Source: Desulforamulus aquiferis (GTDB lineage: Bacteria > Bacillota > Desulfotomaculia > Desulfotomaculales > Desulfotomaculaceae). From it: a stretch of DNA of 34,296 nucleotides. A program made the translations under genes and the position numbers. Positions 1 through 9,700 of the stretch are shown in pieces. Below the pieces are notes generated by a model that was not told where the DNA came from, did no database searches, and was given only the letters and a program-made list of their open reading frames with translations. How positions within the stretch are numbered: the first letter of the stretch is position 1; the number at the start of each line of letters is the position of its first letter. The DNA lies in NCBI GenBank assembly GCA_004143605.1, contig AWVY01000043.1, positions 77,405-111,700 of the forward strand, given 5' to 3'.

Positions 1-551
1 CTAGGTGCCAACGTTACAATTTTAGATTTAAATGTAGATCGCCTGCGTTATTTAGATGATATCTTTGGTGGGAAAATCAATACTGTAATGTCAAACAGCT
101 ATAATATTGCCAGTGCAGTTAAAAAAGCTGATTTGCTGGTGGGTGCGGTATTAATACCTGGGGCCAAGGCTCCTCGTCTGGTGACCGAAGAAATGGTGAA
201 GACCATGAAGCCGGGTTCGGTAATTGTAGATGTGGCCATTGACCAGGGCGGGTCCATTGAAACAATTGATAGGGTAACTACCACAGTGAGCCAATCTATG
301 AAAAGCATGGTGTAATTCACTATTCAGTGGCCAATATGCCAGGGGCTGTTGCCAGAACCTCTACCTTCGCCCTAACCAACGTTACTTTACCCTATGCAAT
401 TCAGCTTGCCAACAAGGGCTGGCTGCAGGCTGTAAAAGATAATTGTGCCCTGGCCAAGGGAGTCAATGTTGTTGACGGCAAGTGTACCTTTAAAGCGGTG
501 GCAGATTCCCTTAATCTGGAGTATACACCTTTAGCAAGAATTATAGGTTAA
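1..551 (+). CDS. ald: Alanine dehydrogenase, C-terminal part (5' end outside window, one frameshift)
   Basis: NAD-dependent L-alanine dehydrogenase, which interconverts alanine with pyruvate plus ammonia in the cytoplasm. The window opens inside the Rossmann domain ([20 protein letters not shown]) and continues with the family hallmarks [30 protein letters not shown] and [19 protein letters not shown]. The reading frame breaks near 274-280, where the expected ...[13 protein letters not shown] needs one more C in an ACC(C)AC run; it resumes in the -1 frame and ends with LARIIG at 551. I treat this as a sequencing indel, not a pseudogene. It lies directly upstream of alanine racemase, which fits a shared role in alanine supply and use (for example during spore germination or nitrogen release); that link is inference. 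Identification is very secure. Confidence 0.95.
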
Positions 552-570
552 TAAATACCATTCCTTTTTC

Positions 571-600
571 ATACCCCCACTTTGTGGGGGTATTTCATTT
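571..600 (+). terminator. Intrinsic terminator after ald
   Basis: Ten-bp perfect stem ATACCCCCAC / GTGGGGGTAT with a TTT loop (571-593), followed by a T-rich stretch. It starts 20 bases after the ald stop and separates ald from alr. Confidence 0.85.
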
Positions 601-641
601 TCACCTAATGTTTTCACAAACAAGCATTTTTTTCATATTTA

Positions 642-650
642 TGCTAAAAT
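642..650 (+). promoter_or_regulatory. Candidate extended -10 of the alr promoter
   Basis: TGCTAAAAT (extended -10 TGn plus TAAAAT) lies 42 bases upstream of the alr start in an AT-rich gap after the ald terminator. No convincing -35 box is seen, so this is tentative. Confidence 0.35.
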
Positions 651-691
651 ATTAAAGCAACTATTTTGAATTGGCGGAAGGTGTTCAGTAA

Positions 692-1809
692 ATGGTTGAG
701 CCTGTTTGGGCCGAGGTGGACCTCAAGGCTATAAAACATAACCTGGGTGAAGTTAGGAAACTTGTTGGACCCCATAGGGAAATTATGGCAGTGGTTAAAG
801 CAAATGGTTATGGTCATGGAATGACAGGGTGGCTAGGGCGGCTTTAGAAGCAGGAGCTTCCAGGCTTGCAGTGGCAAGGCTTAACGAAGCCCAGGCTCTT
901 CGCCAGGAGGGTATCAGATGCCCGGTGCTTGTTTTTGGTTTTATACCGGAGGAACAAATAGAATTAGCCTTACTTGCGGATATAACAATTACAATATACA
1001 GATTGGATATGGCCATAAAAATAGACCAGATTGCTAAAAAAATAGACAAGAAAGCTACCATACATCTTAAGGTTGATTCAGGTATGGGGCGCCTTGGCTT
1101 TAAGGCCGAAGAAGATGCAGTTTCAGAAATAATAATGATTAAGGCTTTAAGTAATCTAGATCTAGAAGGGATTTATACCCATTTTGCTGCTGCTGATGAA
1201 ACGAATAAAGATTATAGCAGGTGGCAATTGGATAGATTTTTATCCTTGGTCGGTGCCCTTGAAAAAAAAGGCATAACCTTTAAACTTAAACATAGTGCTA
1301 ATAGTGCGGCGATAATTGATTTTCCTGAAAGCTACTTGGATCTGGTCCGGCCGGGTATAATGATGTATGGATTATATCCCTCCGAAGAAGTTAATAAGTC
1401 TAATGTTGACTTAATGCCTGCCATGAGCTTGCTATGCAGAATTGCCCATATTAAAAAAGTTGTACCAGGGACAAAAATCAGCTATGGATGTACCTATACC
1501 GTAAATAAAGAAACTGTTGTTGCCTCCCTGCCCTTAGGCTACGGGGATGGCTATCCCAGGCTATTGTCTTCCGTGGGGCAAGTAATGATATTAGGTCAAA
1601 GGGCACCGGTGATTGGTAGGGTTTGCATGGACCAGTGCATGGTAGACGTGGGTCACATACCTGGTGTAAATATTAATGATGTGGTATTGATTTTTGGGAA
1701 AAAGGGCCAAGGGTACCTTCCGGTGGAAGAGGTTGCCCTTTGGTTAAAAACAATAAACTATGAAGTAGTTTGTTTGGTGGGAAGTAGAGTTCCACGTATA
1801 TATATATAG
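692..1809 (+). CDS. alr: Alanine racemase (one frameshift)
   Basis: PLP-dependent racemase making D-alanine for peptidoglycan. The start at ATG 692 follows a GGCGGAAGGTG ribosome-binding stretch and gives [17 protein letters not shown]. The PLP lysine lies in [12 protein letters not shown] (about K36). The frame breaks at 824-829, where one G is missing from ACAGGG(G)TGGCT, and resumes as [16 protein letters not shown]. The barrel motifs [16 protein letters not shown] and [12 protein letters not shown] follow, then the C-terminal domain with the catalytic tyrosine in KISYGCTY, plus [10 protein letters not shown] and [13 protein letters not shown], ending SRVPRIYI. At about 372 residues the length is normal for the family. 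The ANTAR regulator gene starts 19 bases downstream, so the two are probably co-transcribed. Confidence 0.95.
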
Positions 1810-1828
1810 ATAACTGGGTGATTAAGAT

Positions 1829-2403
1829 ATGCAGAGACGCATTGTCCTGGCCAGCGGCGACCAGAGAGAGTTGGAGCAATTAAAACATGTTGGCTTACGA
1901 TATGGTTATCGGACTGTAGCTGAAGCATTAAATGGAATGGCTGCCCTTAAAGCCGTTAGAACCACCATGCCGGATGTGGTGTTACTTGATGATCGCCTTC
2001 CCGTATTGGATGGCATGCAGGTGGCCAAGATTTTAACGGAAGAAAATATAGCACCAGCAGTATTAATAGTATCCCAGGGTAATAATTCCCTGGTGGAAAG
2101 GGCCAAGGACGTTACTTCGGCCTTTTTGCTGAGGCCCTATATGGATGATCAGGTTTATGCGGCGGTAGAGGTGGCAGTGTCAGCCCACAAAAGATATTCA
2201 CAGCTCCAGCAGCAGCTTAGTGAACTTCAAGAGACATTAAAGTCAAGAAAATTGGTGGAAAAGGCCAAAGGCATACTGATGAAACAGAGGGGAATGTCCG
2301 AGGAGATTGCTACAAGGCCATTCAGCATACAGCCATGAAAAAGCGCACCACTATGAAGTCCGTTGCCGAATCAATAATCACCGCCCACGAAATGGGAGTA
2401 TAA
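1829..2403 (+). CDS. ANTAR-domain response regulator, RNA-binding antiterminator (one frameshift)
   Basis: Receiver domain (about residues 1-120), coiled-coil linker (about 125-145, rich in QLQQQLSELQ) and C-terminal ANTAR domain (KLVEKAKGILMKQRGMSEEE-type core). The frame is lost near 2308-2312 by a missing base; the restored reading continues AYKAIQHTAMKKRTTMKSVA and ends at TAA 2401-2403. ANTAR proteins bind paired hexaloop hairpins in nascent RNA and prevent termination. The receiver is unusual: the aspartate region LLDDRLPVLDG is present, but the acidic pocket reads ASGDQ and the usual KP switch motif is RP (LLRPYMDD), so classical phosphorylation may be weakened. A dual-hexaloop leader lies about 80 bases downstream, before glnK1, so control of the ammonium genes is the natural inference. 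No cognate kinase gene is adjacent. Confidence 0.9.
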
Positions 2404-2440
2404 AAGAACCCAAGTATACAAAATTCCTTTAATTTGGGCA

Positions 2441-2469
2441 TTGTCAAAACCAAGTAAAGTAAATATAAT
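2441..2469 (+). promoter_or_regulatory. Sigma-A promoter of the glnK1 leader
   Basis: TTGTCA (2441-2446), 17-base spacer, TATAAT (2464-2469). This predicts a transcript start near 2476, just ahead of the first ANTAR hairpin. Confidence 0.75.
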
Positions 2470-2482
2470 AACATTAGCAGCA

Positions 2483-2530
2483 GGGGACAAAGGCGTACCC
2501 CAAAGCATGAGGCCAATGAGGGCCCAATGT
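2483..2530 (+). promoter_or_regulatory. Dual-hexaloop ANTAR target RNA (antiterminator)
   Basis: Two tandem hairpins, each with a six-base loop carrying A at position 1 and G at position 4, as ANTAR substrates require. P1 (2483-2501) pairs GGGGAC with GTACCCC around loop AAAGGC, with one bulged A. P2 (2508-2526) pairs TGAGGCC with GGCCCA around loop AATGAG, also with one bulged A. The hairpins are about 6 bases apart. The 3' arm of P2 is the 5' arm of the following terminator (2522-2554), so P2 and the terminator exclude each other. This is the classic layout for ANTAR-stabilised antitermination. Confidence 0.85.
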
Positions 2531-2556
2531 ACCAAATGCGGACATTGGGCTTTTAT
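2522..2556 (+). terminator. Conditional intrinsic terminator in the glnK1 leader
   Basis: Nine-bp perfect stem GCCCAATGT / ACATTGGGC (2522-2530 and 2542-2550) with an 11-base loop, followed by TTTTATTTAT. Its 5' arm overlaps the ANTAR P2 hairpin, so it should form only when P2 is not stabilised. Confidence 0.85.
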
Positions 2557-2603
2557 TTATTCTGCCACTCCCTGCGCGTTAAATTGTTAACGTAGGAGGG
2601 TAA

Positions 2604-2945
<342 letters not shown>

Positions 2946-2978
2946 TATTTTAGTTGAATATTAATTTTTTGGGCAAAG

Positions 2979-3029
2979 ATGCCTCTAGAATAAGGTTAAC
3001 CTTTAACCTTATTCCAGAGGGCATTTTTT
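2979..3029 (+). terminator. Strong hairpin plus T-tract between glnK1 and amtB1
   Basis: Long stem with an inner perfect 12-bp arm GAATAAGGTTAA / TTAACCTTATTC around loop CCT, and an outer arm TGCCTCT / AGAGGGCA with one bulge, followed by TTTTTT. By sequence it is a strong intrinsic terminator, yet it sits between two genes expected to be co-expressed. It may set a glnK-to-amtB expression ratio. Confidence 0.85.
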
Positions 3030-3056
3030 CTTATGACGAGGAGGTCAAAATTTTCA

Positions 3057-4348
3057 ATGGAGATGGATGTCAAATCACTGGCGATTGGTATTGACACAGT
3101 ATGGGTTTTATTATGTGCAGCTCTGGTGTTTTTTATGGAAGCTGGTTTCGCTTTCCTTGAAGCAGGATTTATTCGAGCTAAAAACTCTTTAAATATTGTG
3201 ATGAAGGTATTTATGGACTGTACAGCAGGTATGCTAAGTTATTTTGCCATAGGTTTTGCCCTCATGTATGGACTAGATAAGGCAGGATTCTTTGGCACCA
3301 GTGGATTCTTTTTAAAGGGTGACTTTAGTCATCTGGGCTTAGATATTCCAGTCTATGCCTACTGGATATTCCAAGCGGCCTTCGCCGTTGCAGTGGCCTC
3401 CATTGTATCCGGGGCGGTGGCCGAAAGGATGAAATTCGCACCCTATATCATTTATACTGCTGTAGTTTGTGCAATTATTTATCCCATTGCAGGACACTGG
3501 ATTTGGTCCTCCGATGGCTGGCTATACCAATTGGGAATGATGGACTTTGCAGGTTCCACAGCAGTGCATGCGGTAGGTGGCTGGAGCGCCTGGCGGCTGT
3601 ACTGGTATTAGGTCCCCGTTTAGGTAAATATAACTCTGATGGCTCGGTAAATGTATTGCCAGCCCACAACATGCATTTAGCTGCATTAGGAGCTTTTATC
3701 TTATGGTTTGGTTGGTTTGGCTTCAACCGGGCAGTGCCTTTCCGGTCTTGATGGCAATATCGCCCGCATAGCGGTAACAACAAACCTGGCTGCCGCTGCC
3801 GGGGGAACCATGGGAACTCTGTTTACAATGTTTAGATATGGTAAGCCGGACCCCAGTATGGCCATTAACGGTGCCCTGGCAGGTCTTGTAGCCATAACGG
3901 CCGGTACTGCCTTTGTAAGTCCGGTGAGTGCAGTGATTATTGGAGGCATAGCAGGTCCTGGTAGTATTAGCAGTCCCCTTCTTTGATAGATTAAAGGCTG
4001 ACGATCCGGTTGGTGCCATTGCGGTGCACGGTGTATGTGGTTCCTTTGGCACACTGGCGTAGCATATTCGCCGAAGAAGGCGGGTTGCTCTATGGCGGTG
4101 GATTGCAGCTGCTGGGAGTTCAGGCTCTAGGTTTGCTGGCAGTTTCAATTTGGGCATTTTCCATGAGCTACCTGGTATTTTATTTAATTAAGAAAACTGT
4201 GGGTATAAGGGTATCTGCCGATGAGGAAATGGAAGGACTAGACATGGTTGAACATGGTATTCCGGCCTACGGCGGACAGAATGTCAATAGCTTAAGTACT
4301 CCAGACTTTGGAGGGACATCACCATCCGGTCAAAAAATAGCCATCTAA
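3057..4348 (+). CDS. amtB: Ammonium transporter AmtB, first copy (several frameshifts)
   Basis: Eleven-helix ammonium channel of the inner membrane. ATG 3057 is chosen because GAGGAGGT lies 11 bases upstream; it gives [20 protein letters not shown]. The twin pore histidines are visible in [14 protein letters not shown] and [13 protein letters not shown], with the conserved LWFGWFGFN and [11 protein letters not shown]. The cytosolic tail [18 protein letters not shown] is the GlnK-contact region. The frame breaks about six times (near 3590, 3731, 3743, 3958, 4062 and 4066), each explained by one or two missing bases next to G/C/T runs, and the family sequence resumes every time. There is no signal peptide, unlike AmtB2. 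The many breaks leave a small chance of true decay, but neighbouring housekeeping genes show the same pattern. Confidence 0.9.
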
Positions 4349-4366
4349 GGGTGGCTGCTTAATATC

Positions 4367-4397
4367 AACACGACGTAGTGTTATTAGCGAAGGCGCT
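4367..4397 (+). promoter_or_regulatory. ANTAR-like double hairpin before amtB2 (variant loops)
   Basis: Two adjacent hairpins with six-base loops. The first is AACAC-GACGTA-GTGTT (4367-4382); after a three-base linker comes AGC-GAAGGC-GCT (4386-4397). The 3' arm of the second overlaps the 5' arm of the next terminator, as in the glnK1 leader. Both loops have G at position 4 but G instead of A at position 1, and the second can also fold as a tetraloop. The architecture fits and the loop consensus does not fully fit. Confidence 0.4.
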
Positions 4398-4446
4398 TGA
4401 TTCAAGGTAATTAGTTATTTACCTTGGGTGGAGCGCCTTAGCTTTT
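4390..4446 (+). terminator. Two-part hairpin before amtB2
   Basis: Outer perfect arm AAGGCGCT (4390-4397) with AGCGCCTT (4432-4439), inner perfect arm CAAGGTAA / TTACCTTG, and an internal loop between them, followed by AGCTTTT. The T-tract is short, so it is a weaker terminator or a structured leader. Confidence 0.6.
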
Positions 4447-4525
4447 AACGGGTTTCTTATAGTTGACGGTACCCAACCGTAGGGAACTCTATAAAAAACA
4501 AATTTTTTTCAGGGAGGTTACAAAA

Positions 4526-5896
4526 ATGACTAGACTAAAAACATTATTACTGTCAATGCTGGTATTACTAATACTGCCCAGCATTGCCTGGGCTGATGAG
4601 GCAGCAGCCATTGATACCGGAGACACCACCTTCATTATTATTTGTGCAGCTTTGGTTATGATTATGACACCCGGATTGGCCTTATTCTATGGTGGTATGG
4701 TTAGAAGGAAAAACGTTCTTAGCACTATTATGTTAAGTTTTATAACTATCTGTGTAGTTAGTATTATTTGGGCATTATATGGCTATTCTTTAGCCTTTGG
4801 TACAGATATTAAGAGCATTGTCGGTGGCTTGGAATATGTGGGGCTACAAGGAGTAGGCCAGGAGCCTAGTGGTACCATTCCTCACTTTATCTTTATGGCA
4901 TTCCAAATGATGTTTGCACTAATCACTGTAGCCATTATCTCCGGGTCCATTGCAGAAAGAATGAAATTCCCAGCCTTTATCGCATTTATCGTTCTTTGGG
5001 TTACCATTGTCTACTCTCCCCTCTGCCATTGGGTATGGGGCGGCGGTTGGTTAATGGAACTGGGAGCCTAGACTTTGCTGGTGGTACCGTTGTACACATT
5101 AGTTCTGGTGTGGCTGGTTTGGTTGCAGCCATGGTTATTGGCAAAAGAAAAGGGTATGGTAGTGAGCCCATGGTTCCCCACAACCTGCCCATGACCATTC
5201 TTGGTGCTGCCCTACTGTGGTTTGGTTGGTTTGGCTTTAATGCAGGTAGTGCATTGGCTGCAGATGGTATTGCCGCTAGCGCCTTTGCTGTAACTCATAT
5301 TGCTGCCGCAGCGGGTGGTTTATCCTGGGTACTTGCTGAATGGGCTCACCATGGCAAGCCCACTGCCCTTGGCTGTGTGTCTGGTGCCGTAGCTGGTCTG
5401 GTTGCTATTACTCCCGCAGCAGTTTGTAGCACCTATGCCGGCCATTATCATGGGTCTGGTAGTTGGTCCCCTCTGCTACTTTGCAGTTGCAGTTATTAAG
5501 TCCAAATTTGGTTATGACGATTCTTTAGACGCCTTTGGTATCCACGGTATCGGTGGTACCTGGGGCGCCATTGCCACAGGCTTATTTGCCAGCACAGCAG
5601 TTAATGAGGGTGGTGCCAATGGTTTGTTCTACGGTAATGCTGCCCAGCTATCTACCCAGTTGATCGGTGTTGTGGCAACTATAATCTTTGCAGGCTTGGC
5701 TACCTTCATTATCTTAAAAGTAATTAGCATCTTTACAGACTTAAGAGTATCTGCGGATGATGAAGTAATAGGTCTTGATGTTACCGTACATGGTGAGAAT
5801 GCCTATGCTTATGCTGACAGCTTTGGTGGGTCATTAACTAGAGAGGTTAAATCCCCCTCCGCAGCAGCAGGCTCAGCCCTTAAACAATCGTATTAA
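4526..5896 (+). CDS. amtB: Ammonium transporter AmtB, second copy (two frameshift sites)
   Basis: Second Amt channel. ATG 4526 follows AGGGAGGT, giving a cleavable-looking signal peptide ([12 protein letters not shown]... ending in IAWADEAA), as in the E. coli AmtB precursor. Conserved parts: [30 protein letters not shown] helix (here [12 protein letters not shown]), twin-histidine motifs [13 protein letters not shown] and [27 protein letters not shown], and the tail [22 protein letters not shown]. Breaks occur near 5067 (missing T in GCC(T)TAGAC) and near 5420-5425 (expected AAGFVAPMP; two bases short). The gene order amtB2-glnK2 is the reverse of glnK1-amtB1. The PII gene follows after 32 bases, so the two are an operon. 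Confidence 0.93.
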
Positions 5897-5928
5897 TTTG
5901 GTAGAGTAATTCCAAAGGAGGAATAACC

Positions 5929-6267
5929 GTGATTAAGATTGAAGCCATTATCCGTCCAGGAAAATTAGAGGATGTTAAAGATGCCTTAAATGAAATAGGT
6001 GTAAGTGGCATGACAGTATCCCAGGTAATTGGTTGTGGCCACCAGAAGGGCCGCAAAGAGGTTTACCGGGGTGCAGAGTATAGTATAAATCTCCTGCCTA
6101 AGGTAAAGGTTGAAATAGTTGTCAATGATCAGAGGGAGCAAGAGTGTATTAAGGCAATTAGCAACGCTGCCCGCAGTGGTGAAATTGGTGATGGGAAAAT
6201 ATTCGTATACCCTGTAAATAATGCTATTCGCATTAGAACAGGTGAGCAAGGTGAAACCGCTATTTAA
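5929..6267 (+). CDS. glnK: PII nitrogen regulatory protein (GlnB/GlnK family), second copy
   Basis: Intact 112-residue PII protein starting at GTG 5929 behind AAAGGAGGAA. Start [21 protein letters not shown]-loop [14 protein letters not shown] with Y46 and Y51, and [17 protein letters not shown] nucleotide loop (here [16 protein letters not shown]). It probably plugs AmtB2 in response to energy and 2-oxoglutarate status, by family knowledge. The two PII copies in the window differ mostly in the central and C-terminal thirds, so they may pair separately with their own Amt or form mixed trimers; that is inference. Confidence 0.95.
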   Translation: MIKIEAIIRPGKLEDVKDALNEIGVSGMTVSQVIGCGHQKGRKEVYRGAEYSINLLPKVKVEIVVNDQREQECIKAISNAARSGEIGDGKIFVYPVNNAIRIRTGEQGETAI

Positions 6268-6306
6268 TAACCAGTAACAACAGCTCCTCCAAAATACCTC
6301 TTTATA

Positions 6307-6336
6307 GCTCCGGGTTAATCCCCGGAGCAATTTTTA
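6307..6336 (+). terminator. Intrinsic terminator after glnK2
   Basis: Stem GCTCCGGG / CCCGGAGC (6307-6328) with a short loop, followed by AATTTTT. It closes the ammonium locus. Confidence 0.9.
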
Positions 6337-6405
6337 TTTACTGGTGTTACAGAAACAAAATCTCAACGTCTTTATAGGTAAGAATTACCTAAGGGAGGAA
6401 TTTAC

Positions 6406-8613
6406 TTGGCTAATAAATTAATTAGCTCTGTTGTTATCGGATGTTTGGCTGGAGGTTTAATGCTTAACCCAGTAGCAGCACTGGCAAACCAGGATACGGT
6501 TTCGAAGGTTTCAGCAGAAATGGCCTCAGATGTTATAAAAACTAATGTCTCCCTGGAACAGGCCGTATTAAAGGCCAAAGAAATATTTTCCGTTCCTAAT
6601 GATTTTGACCGCTTTGAAAGTGGAATAAACTCTTATGAAGGAATGGTGATGTGGAATCTAAGCTGGTCCAAATCAAAGGAGCCTAGAGCTAATTTATCAG
6701 TGAGGATTAATGCCATGACAGGTGAGGTTATGGGGATGGATCGCTGGGATGAGCCAGCTCCGGGCCAGAAGTACAGCGGCGTCCCTAAATACTCCCTGGA
6801 ACAGTCTGCAAGATAGCCCAGGACTGGGTAAAAAAGCTGCTGCCAAGCTATTCTTCCAAGGTGGAGCTTTCGCCAAATCAGCCTGAATACCAGCCCTTTT
6901 ATGGTTTAGGCGAGAGGGGGCCGGCTGAGTATTATTTTAGCTTCCATAGACTTATTAATAACATACCCTTTGAGGAGAATGGTGTGTCCATTAGAATAAA
7001 CGGAGATACCGGTGAAATATTAAGTTTTAATCTCAATTGGGATGAAAGACTTAGTTTTCCGTCAGTTACTAGTGTAATATCCGATGAGCAAGCGAAAAAG
7101 GTATTTGGTGATAATATTGAACTTGTCTATTTCCGACCCCAAAATTCTGAAACAAGAAATAACCAGGCCAAACTTATCTACCGAGTGAAGAATGGCTCCC
7201 GATTATTTATTGATGCATTCTCCGGAAAGATTATCGGGGATCTTGGCTACCAGTCTTTTGACAAAATGGGCATGGGGGGAGAGCCTACATCAAGTAGGGA
7301 GAACAAGGAATTATCCCCTTTGGAACAGAAAGAGGTCAGCAAAATATCAAATTTAATTAGTGCAGAAAAGGCCTTGGAAGAAGTGAAAAAGGTAGTTACA
7401 ATCCCTGCAGGTATAAAACAACAGGAAAATCGCTTAGTTCAAGATTATGAGTACCCCGAACAAAAGCTTTGGCATTTTTACTGGAGCGGTCAGGGGGAGA
7501 CGGTATACTACAGTCTTGATGCCAGTGTAAATGCAGCAACTGGTGAAGTGATTTCCTTTAATCTCTGGAATAAACCCTATGATACAATGCAAGCCAGCCA
7601 ACCAAAGTATAATGCTGAGCAGGCCAGGCAAATTGCTGAGAACTTTATCAAAAACAGCAGGCAGGAAAGTTTGCTGAAGTTCGTCTAGAAAACCAGGGGA
7701 CAAATGACTACGTTCCCTTGAGAGAAAAAATTCTACCTAGAAACTATACCTTTAATTACACTAGATTGATTAATGGTATTCCCTTCCCAGGCAATGGCTT
7801 TAGCGTACAAGTTGATCCATATACCGGGGAGGTAACAAATTATCGCTTAATCTGGTGGGGGTTATCCTTCCCCGCACCAACCGGCTTAATGGATAAGGAC
7901 AAGGCTATTGACAATTTTCTAACTGATTCACAACTAAAACTATATTACCAGCGTTTCTACAATGAGGGGAAAGAGACAGAAACCAATCTGGTATATTCTC
8001 TAAAGAACCATCCTTCCTATATGCTGGATGCTAGAAGTGGAGCTGCTATTGATTGGACTGGGCAACCTATTCCTTCAAAACAAAATGTAGATTTTAATGA
8101 TATTGCCGGTCATCCAGCTGAAAATGATATTAAGCTCCTGGTTCAAGCAAAGGTATTAAGCACTATGGAGGGACAGTTTAGGCCAGATAGCAATATTACA
8201 AAACTGGAGGCCATTGAATGGCTGGTTAAGTCCAGGGGATGGTATACTGCACCTACTCTCTTGACCAGGGAAAACCCGGAGGAAAGAAAAACTAGGATAA
8301 TTAATTCGGCCATTAACTTAGGGATTATCGAAAGTAATGAAACAGGAGAACTTGATAAGGAGCTTACTAGACTAGAATTGGCCAGGCTTATGATCAATAC
8401 CCTAGACTACGATGGCGCTGCTAAATTATCCAATATCTACAACCTTAGTTCAAAGGATGAAAAACTGGTTTCGCCTGAACTTAAAGGCTATGCTGCCCTG
8501 AGCTTAGGTCTAGGCCTTCAATCAGAAATTAATGGCGAGTATCAGCTGAAGAAAAGGTATCCCGAGGTTATGCTGCATCGTCCATTGTCAGAATGCTAAA
8601 CGTTAAAAAATAG
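6406..8613 (+). CDS. Secreted YcdB/YcdC-repeat protein with SLH domain (three frameshifts)
   Basis: Start TTG 6406 behind GGGAGGA, with an N-terminal signal peptide (ISSVVIGCLAGGLMLNPVAALA). The body contains repeated YcdB/YcdC-type (PepSY-like) units, recognisable by recurrent INAMTGEVMGM, INGDTGEILSF, VNAATGEVISF and VDPYTGEVTNYRL strands and by paired RLINNIPF / RLINGIPF motifs. From about 8090 an S-layer-homology-like region begins (DIAGHPAENDIKLL...FRPDSNITKLEAI) and the restored end reads SRGYAASSIVRMLNV. Frames break near 6806 (A missing), 7652 (A missing in an A-run) and about 8555. The protein is probably displayed on the cell wall. PepSY-type units are often thought to inhibit or chaperone proteases, but no substrate is suggested here. 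Confidence 0.8.
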
Positions 8614-8622
8614 CAAAAAATT

Positions 8623-8649
8623 ATCCCGGCTGGTCCGGGATTTTTTTAT
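8623..8649 (+). terminator. Intrinsic terminator after the YcdB/SLH gene
   Basis: Stem ATCCCGG / CCGGGAT around CTGGT, followed by seven T. Confidence 0.9.
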
Positions 8650-8721
8650 TTTCTTGGACAAAAAACTAAGATTTACAACATAGGATATATTGGGCCAAAT
8701 ATGAGTCGGGGAGGAATACAG

Positions 8722-9598
8722 GTGTCATTAGTATCAATCATTATTCCTTGTAAAAATGAAGGAAAGCTAATACAAGAAACGGTTGAATCTATTTTGGAAA
8801 CACCAACCCAAACTCCATATGACATTACAGTGATCAATGATGGTTCAACCGATGGGTGCTGCTCTTTCCTGCAAACTAATAGAAAAACCTTCCCAAGGGT
8901 GAGACTAATAAACACAACGGGAATTGGCGCAGCAATGCTAGAAACTTAGGAGCGGAGCAGTCTGCTGGAGATGTTCTGGTATTTTGTGATGCCCATATTA
9001 CGGTTGAGCAAGGTTGGTTAGATATATTAAAAGAAGGAATTACTGACCGGAAAGCGGGAGCGGTGTCGCCGGGTATTGCCACCATGGATACAGTGGGTGC
9101 CATAGGCTATGGATTTACCTGGACCAGAGAAATGGAGCTAAATGGCTTCCCAGTACAGGAAATATTGTGGAAGTTCCCTTTGCCCCTGGAGGGTGTGTTG
9201 CAGTAAGCAGAGAAACCTTTAATGATGTTGGAGGGTTTGAGAGGGGATTTAGTGTTTACGGCTATGAGGATGCTGAGTTTTCCCTAAAGCTGTGGCTGTT
9301 TGGTTATAGGGTGGAGGTAGACCCCTCAGTAATTATTAAACATCATTTTAGGACTAGACACCCATATCCGATAACCATGTCCGACTACACCTATAATGCC
9401 GTCAGGATGGCTGTAAGTCACTTTAATTCTGCGCGTGTTGGTAGAGTCATTGGGCTTTTTAAAGGGATATCAAATATAGGTCATCTTATTGCCAAGGTAT
9501 TTTTAGATAGTGATGCCTTGCTACAGAGGGAGAAGTATTTTGCCAAAAGGAAATTTGATGACAACTGGTTTCTAAACAAGTTTAACATTAAACTGTAA
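8722..9598 (+). CDS. Family 2 glycosyltransferase, GalNAc-transferase-like (two frameshifts)
   Basis: GT-A glycosyltransferase. GTG 8722 is preferred over ATG 8701 because GGGGAGGA lies upstream and the fold begins immediately (SLVSIIIPCKNEG). Nucleotide-sugar motifs NDGSTDG and the DxH metal site FCDAH are present. The acceptor half reads FAPGGCVAVSRETF, then GYEDAEFSLKLWLFGYRVEV, resembling the polypeptide GalNAc-transferase lineage. Breaks near 8935 (expected AANARNLGA) and near 9127 (resuming NGAKWLPSTGNIVEVPF) are single-base losses. There is no transmembrane segment and no neighbouring sugar pathway, so donor and acceptor are unknown. Surface-protein or cell-envelope glycosylation is possible, given the SLH protein upstream, but unproven. 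Confidence 0.85.
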
Positions 9599-9602
9599 AT
9601 GG

Positions 9603-9632
9603 TTGACAATCCTTCAACGGGTGAAATAAGAT
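9603..9632 (+). promoter_or_regulatory. Candidate sigma-A promoter of the phosphoesterase gene
   Basis: TTGACA (9603-9608), 18-base spacer, TAAGAT (9627-9632), about 68 bases ahead of the gene start. Confidence 0.5.
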
Positions 9633-9700
9633 ACCCTAAGAAGAAAAATTAATAGATATCTTAAGACATAGGATACAGTGGAATTAAGGGAGAAATTAAT

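Noticed and set aside
3057..4348. amtB1 as a pseudogene because of about six frame breaks
   Set aside because: All breaks are one- or two-base losses at short runs, all conserved motifs survive, and the same error type hits essential genes nearby.
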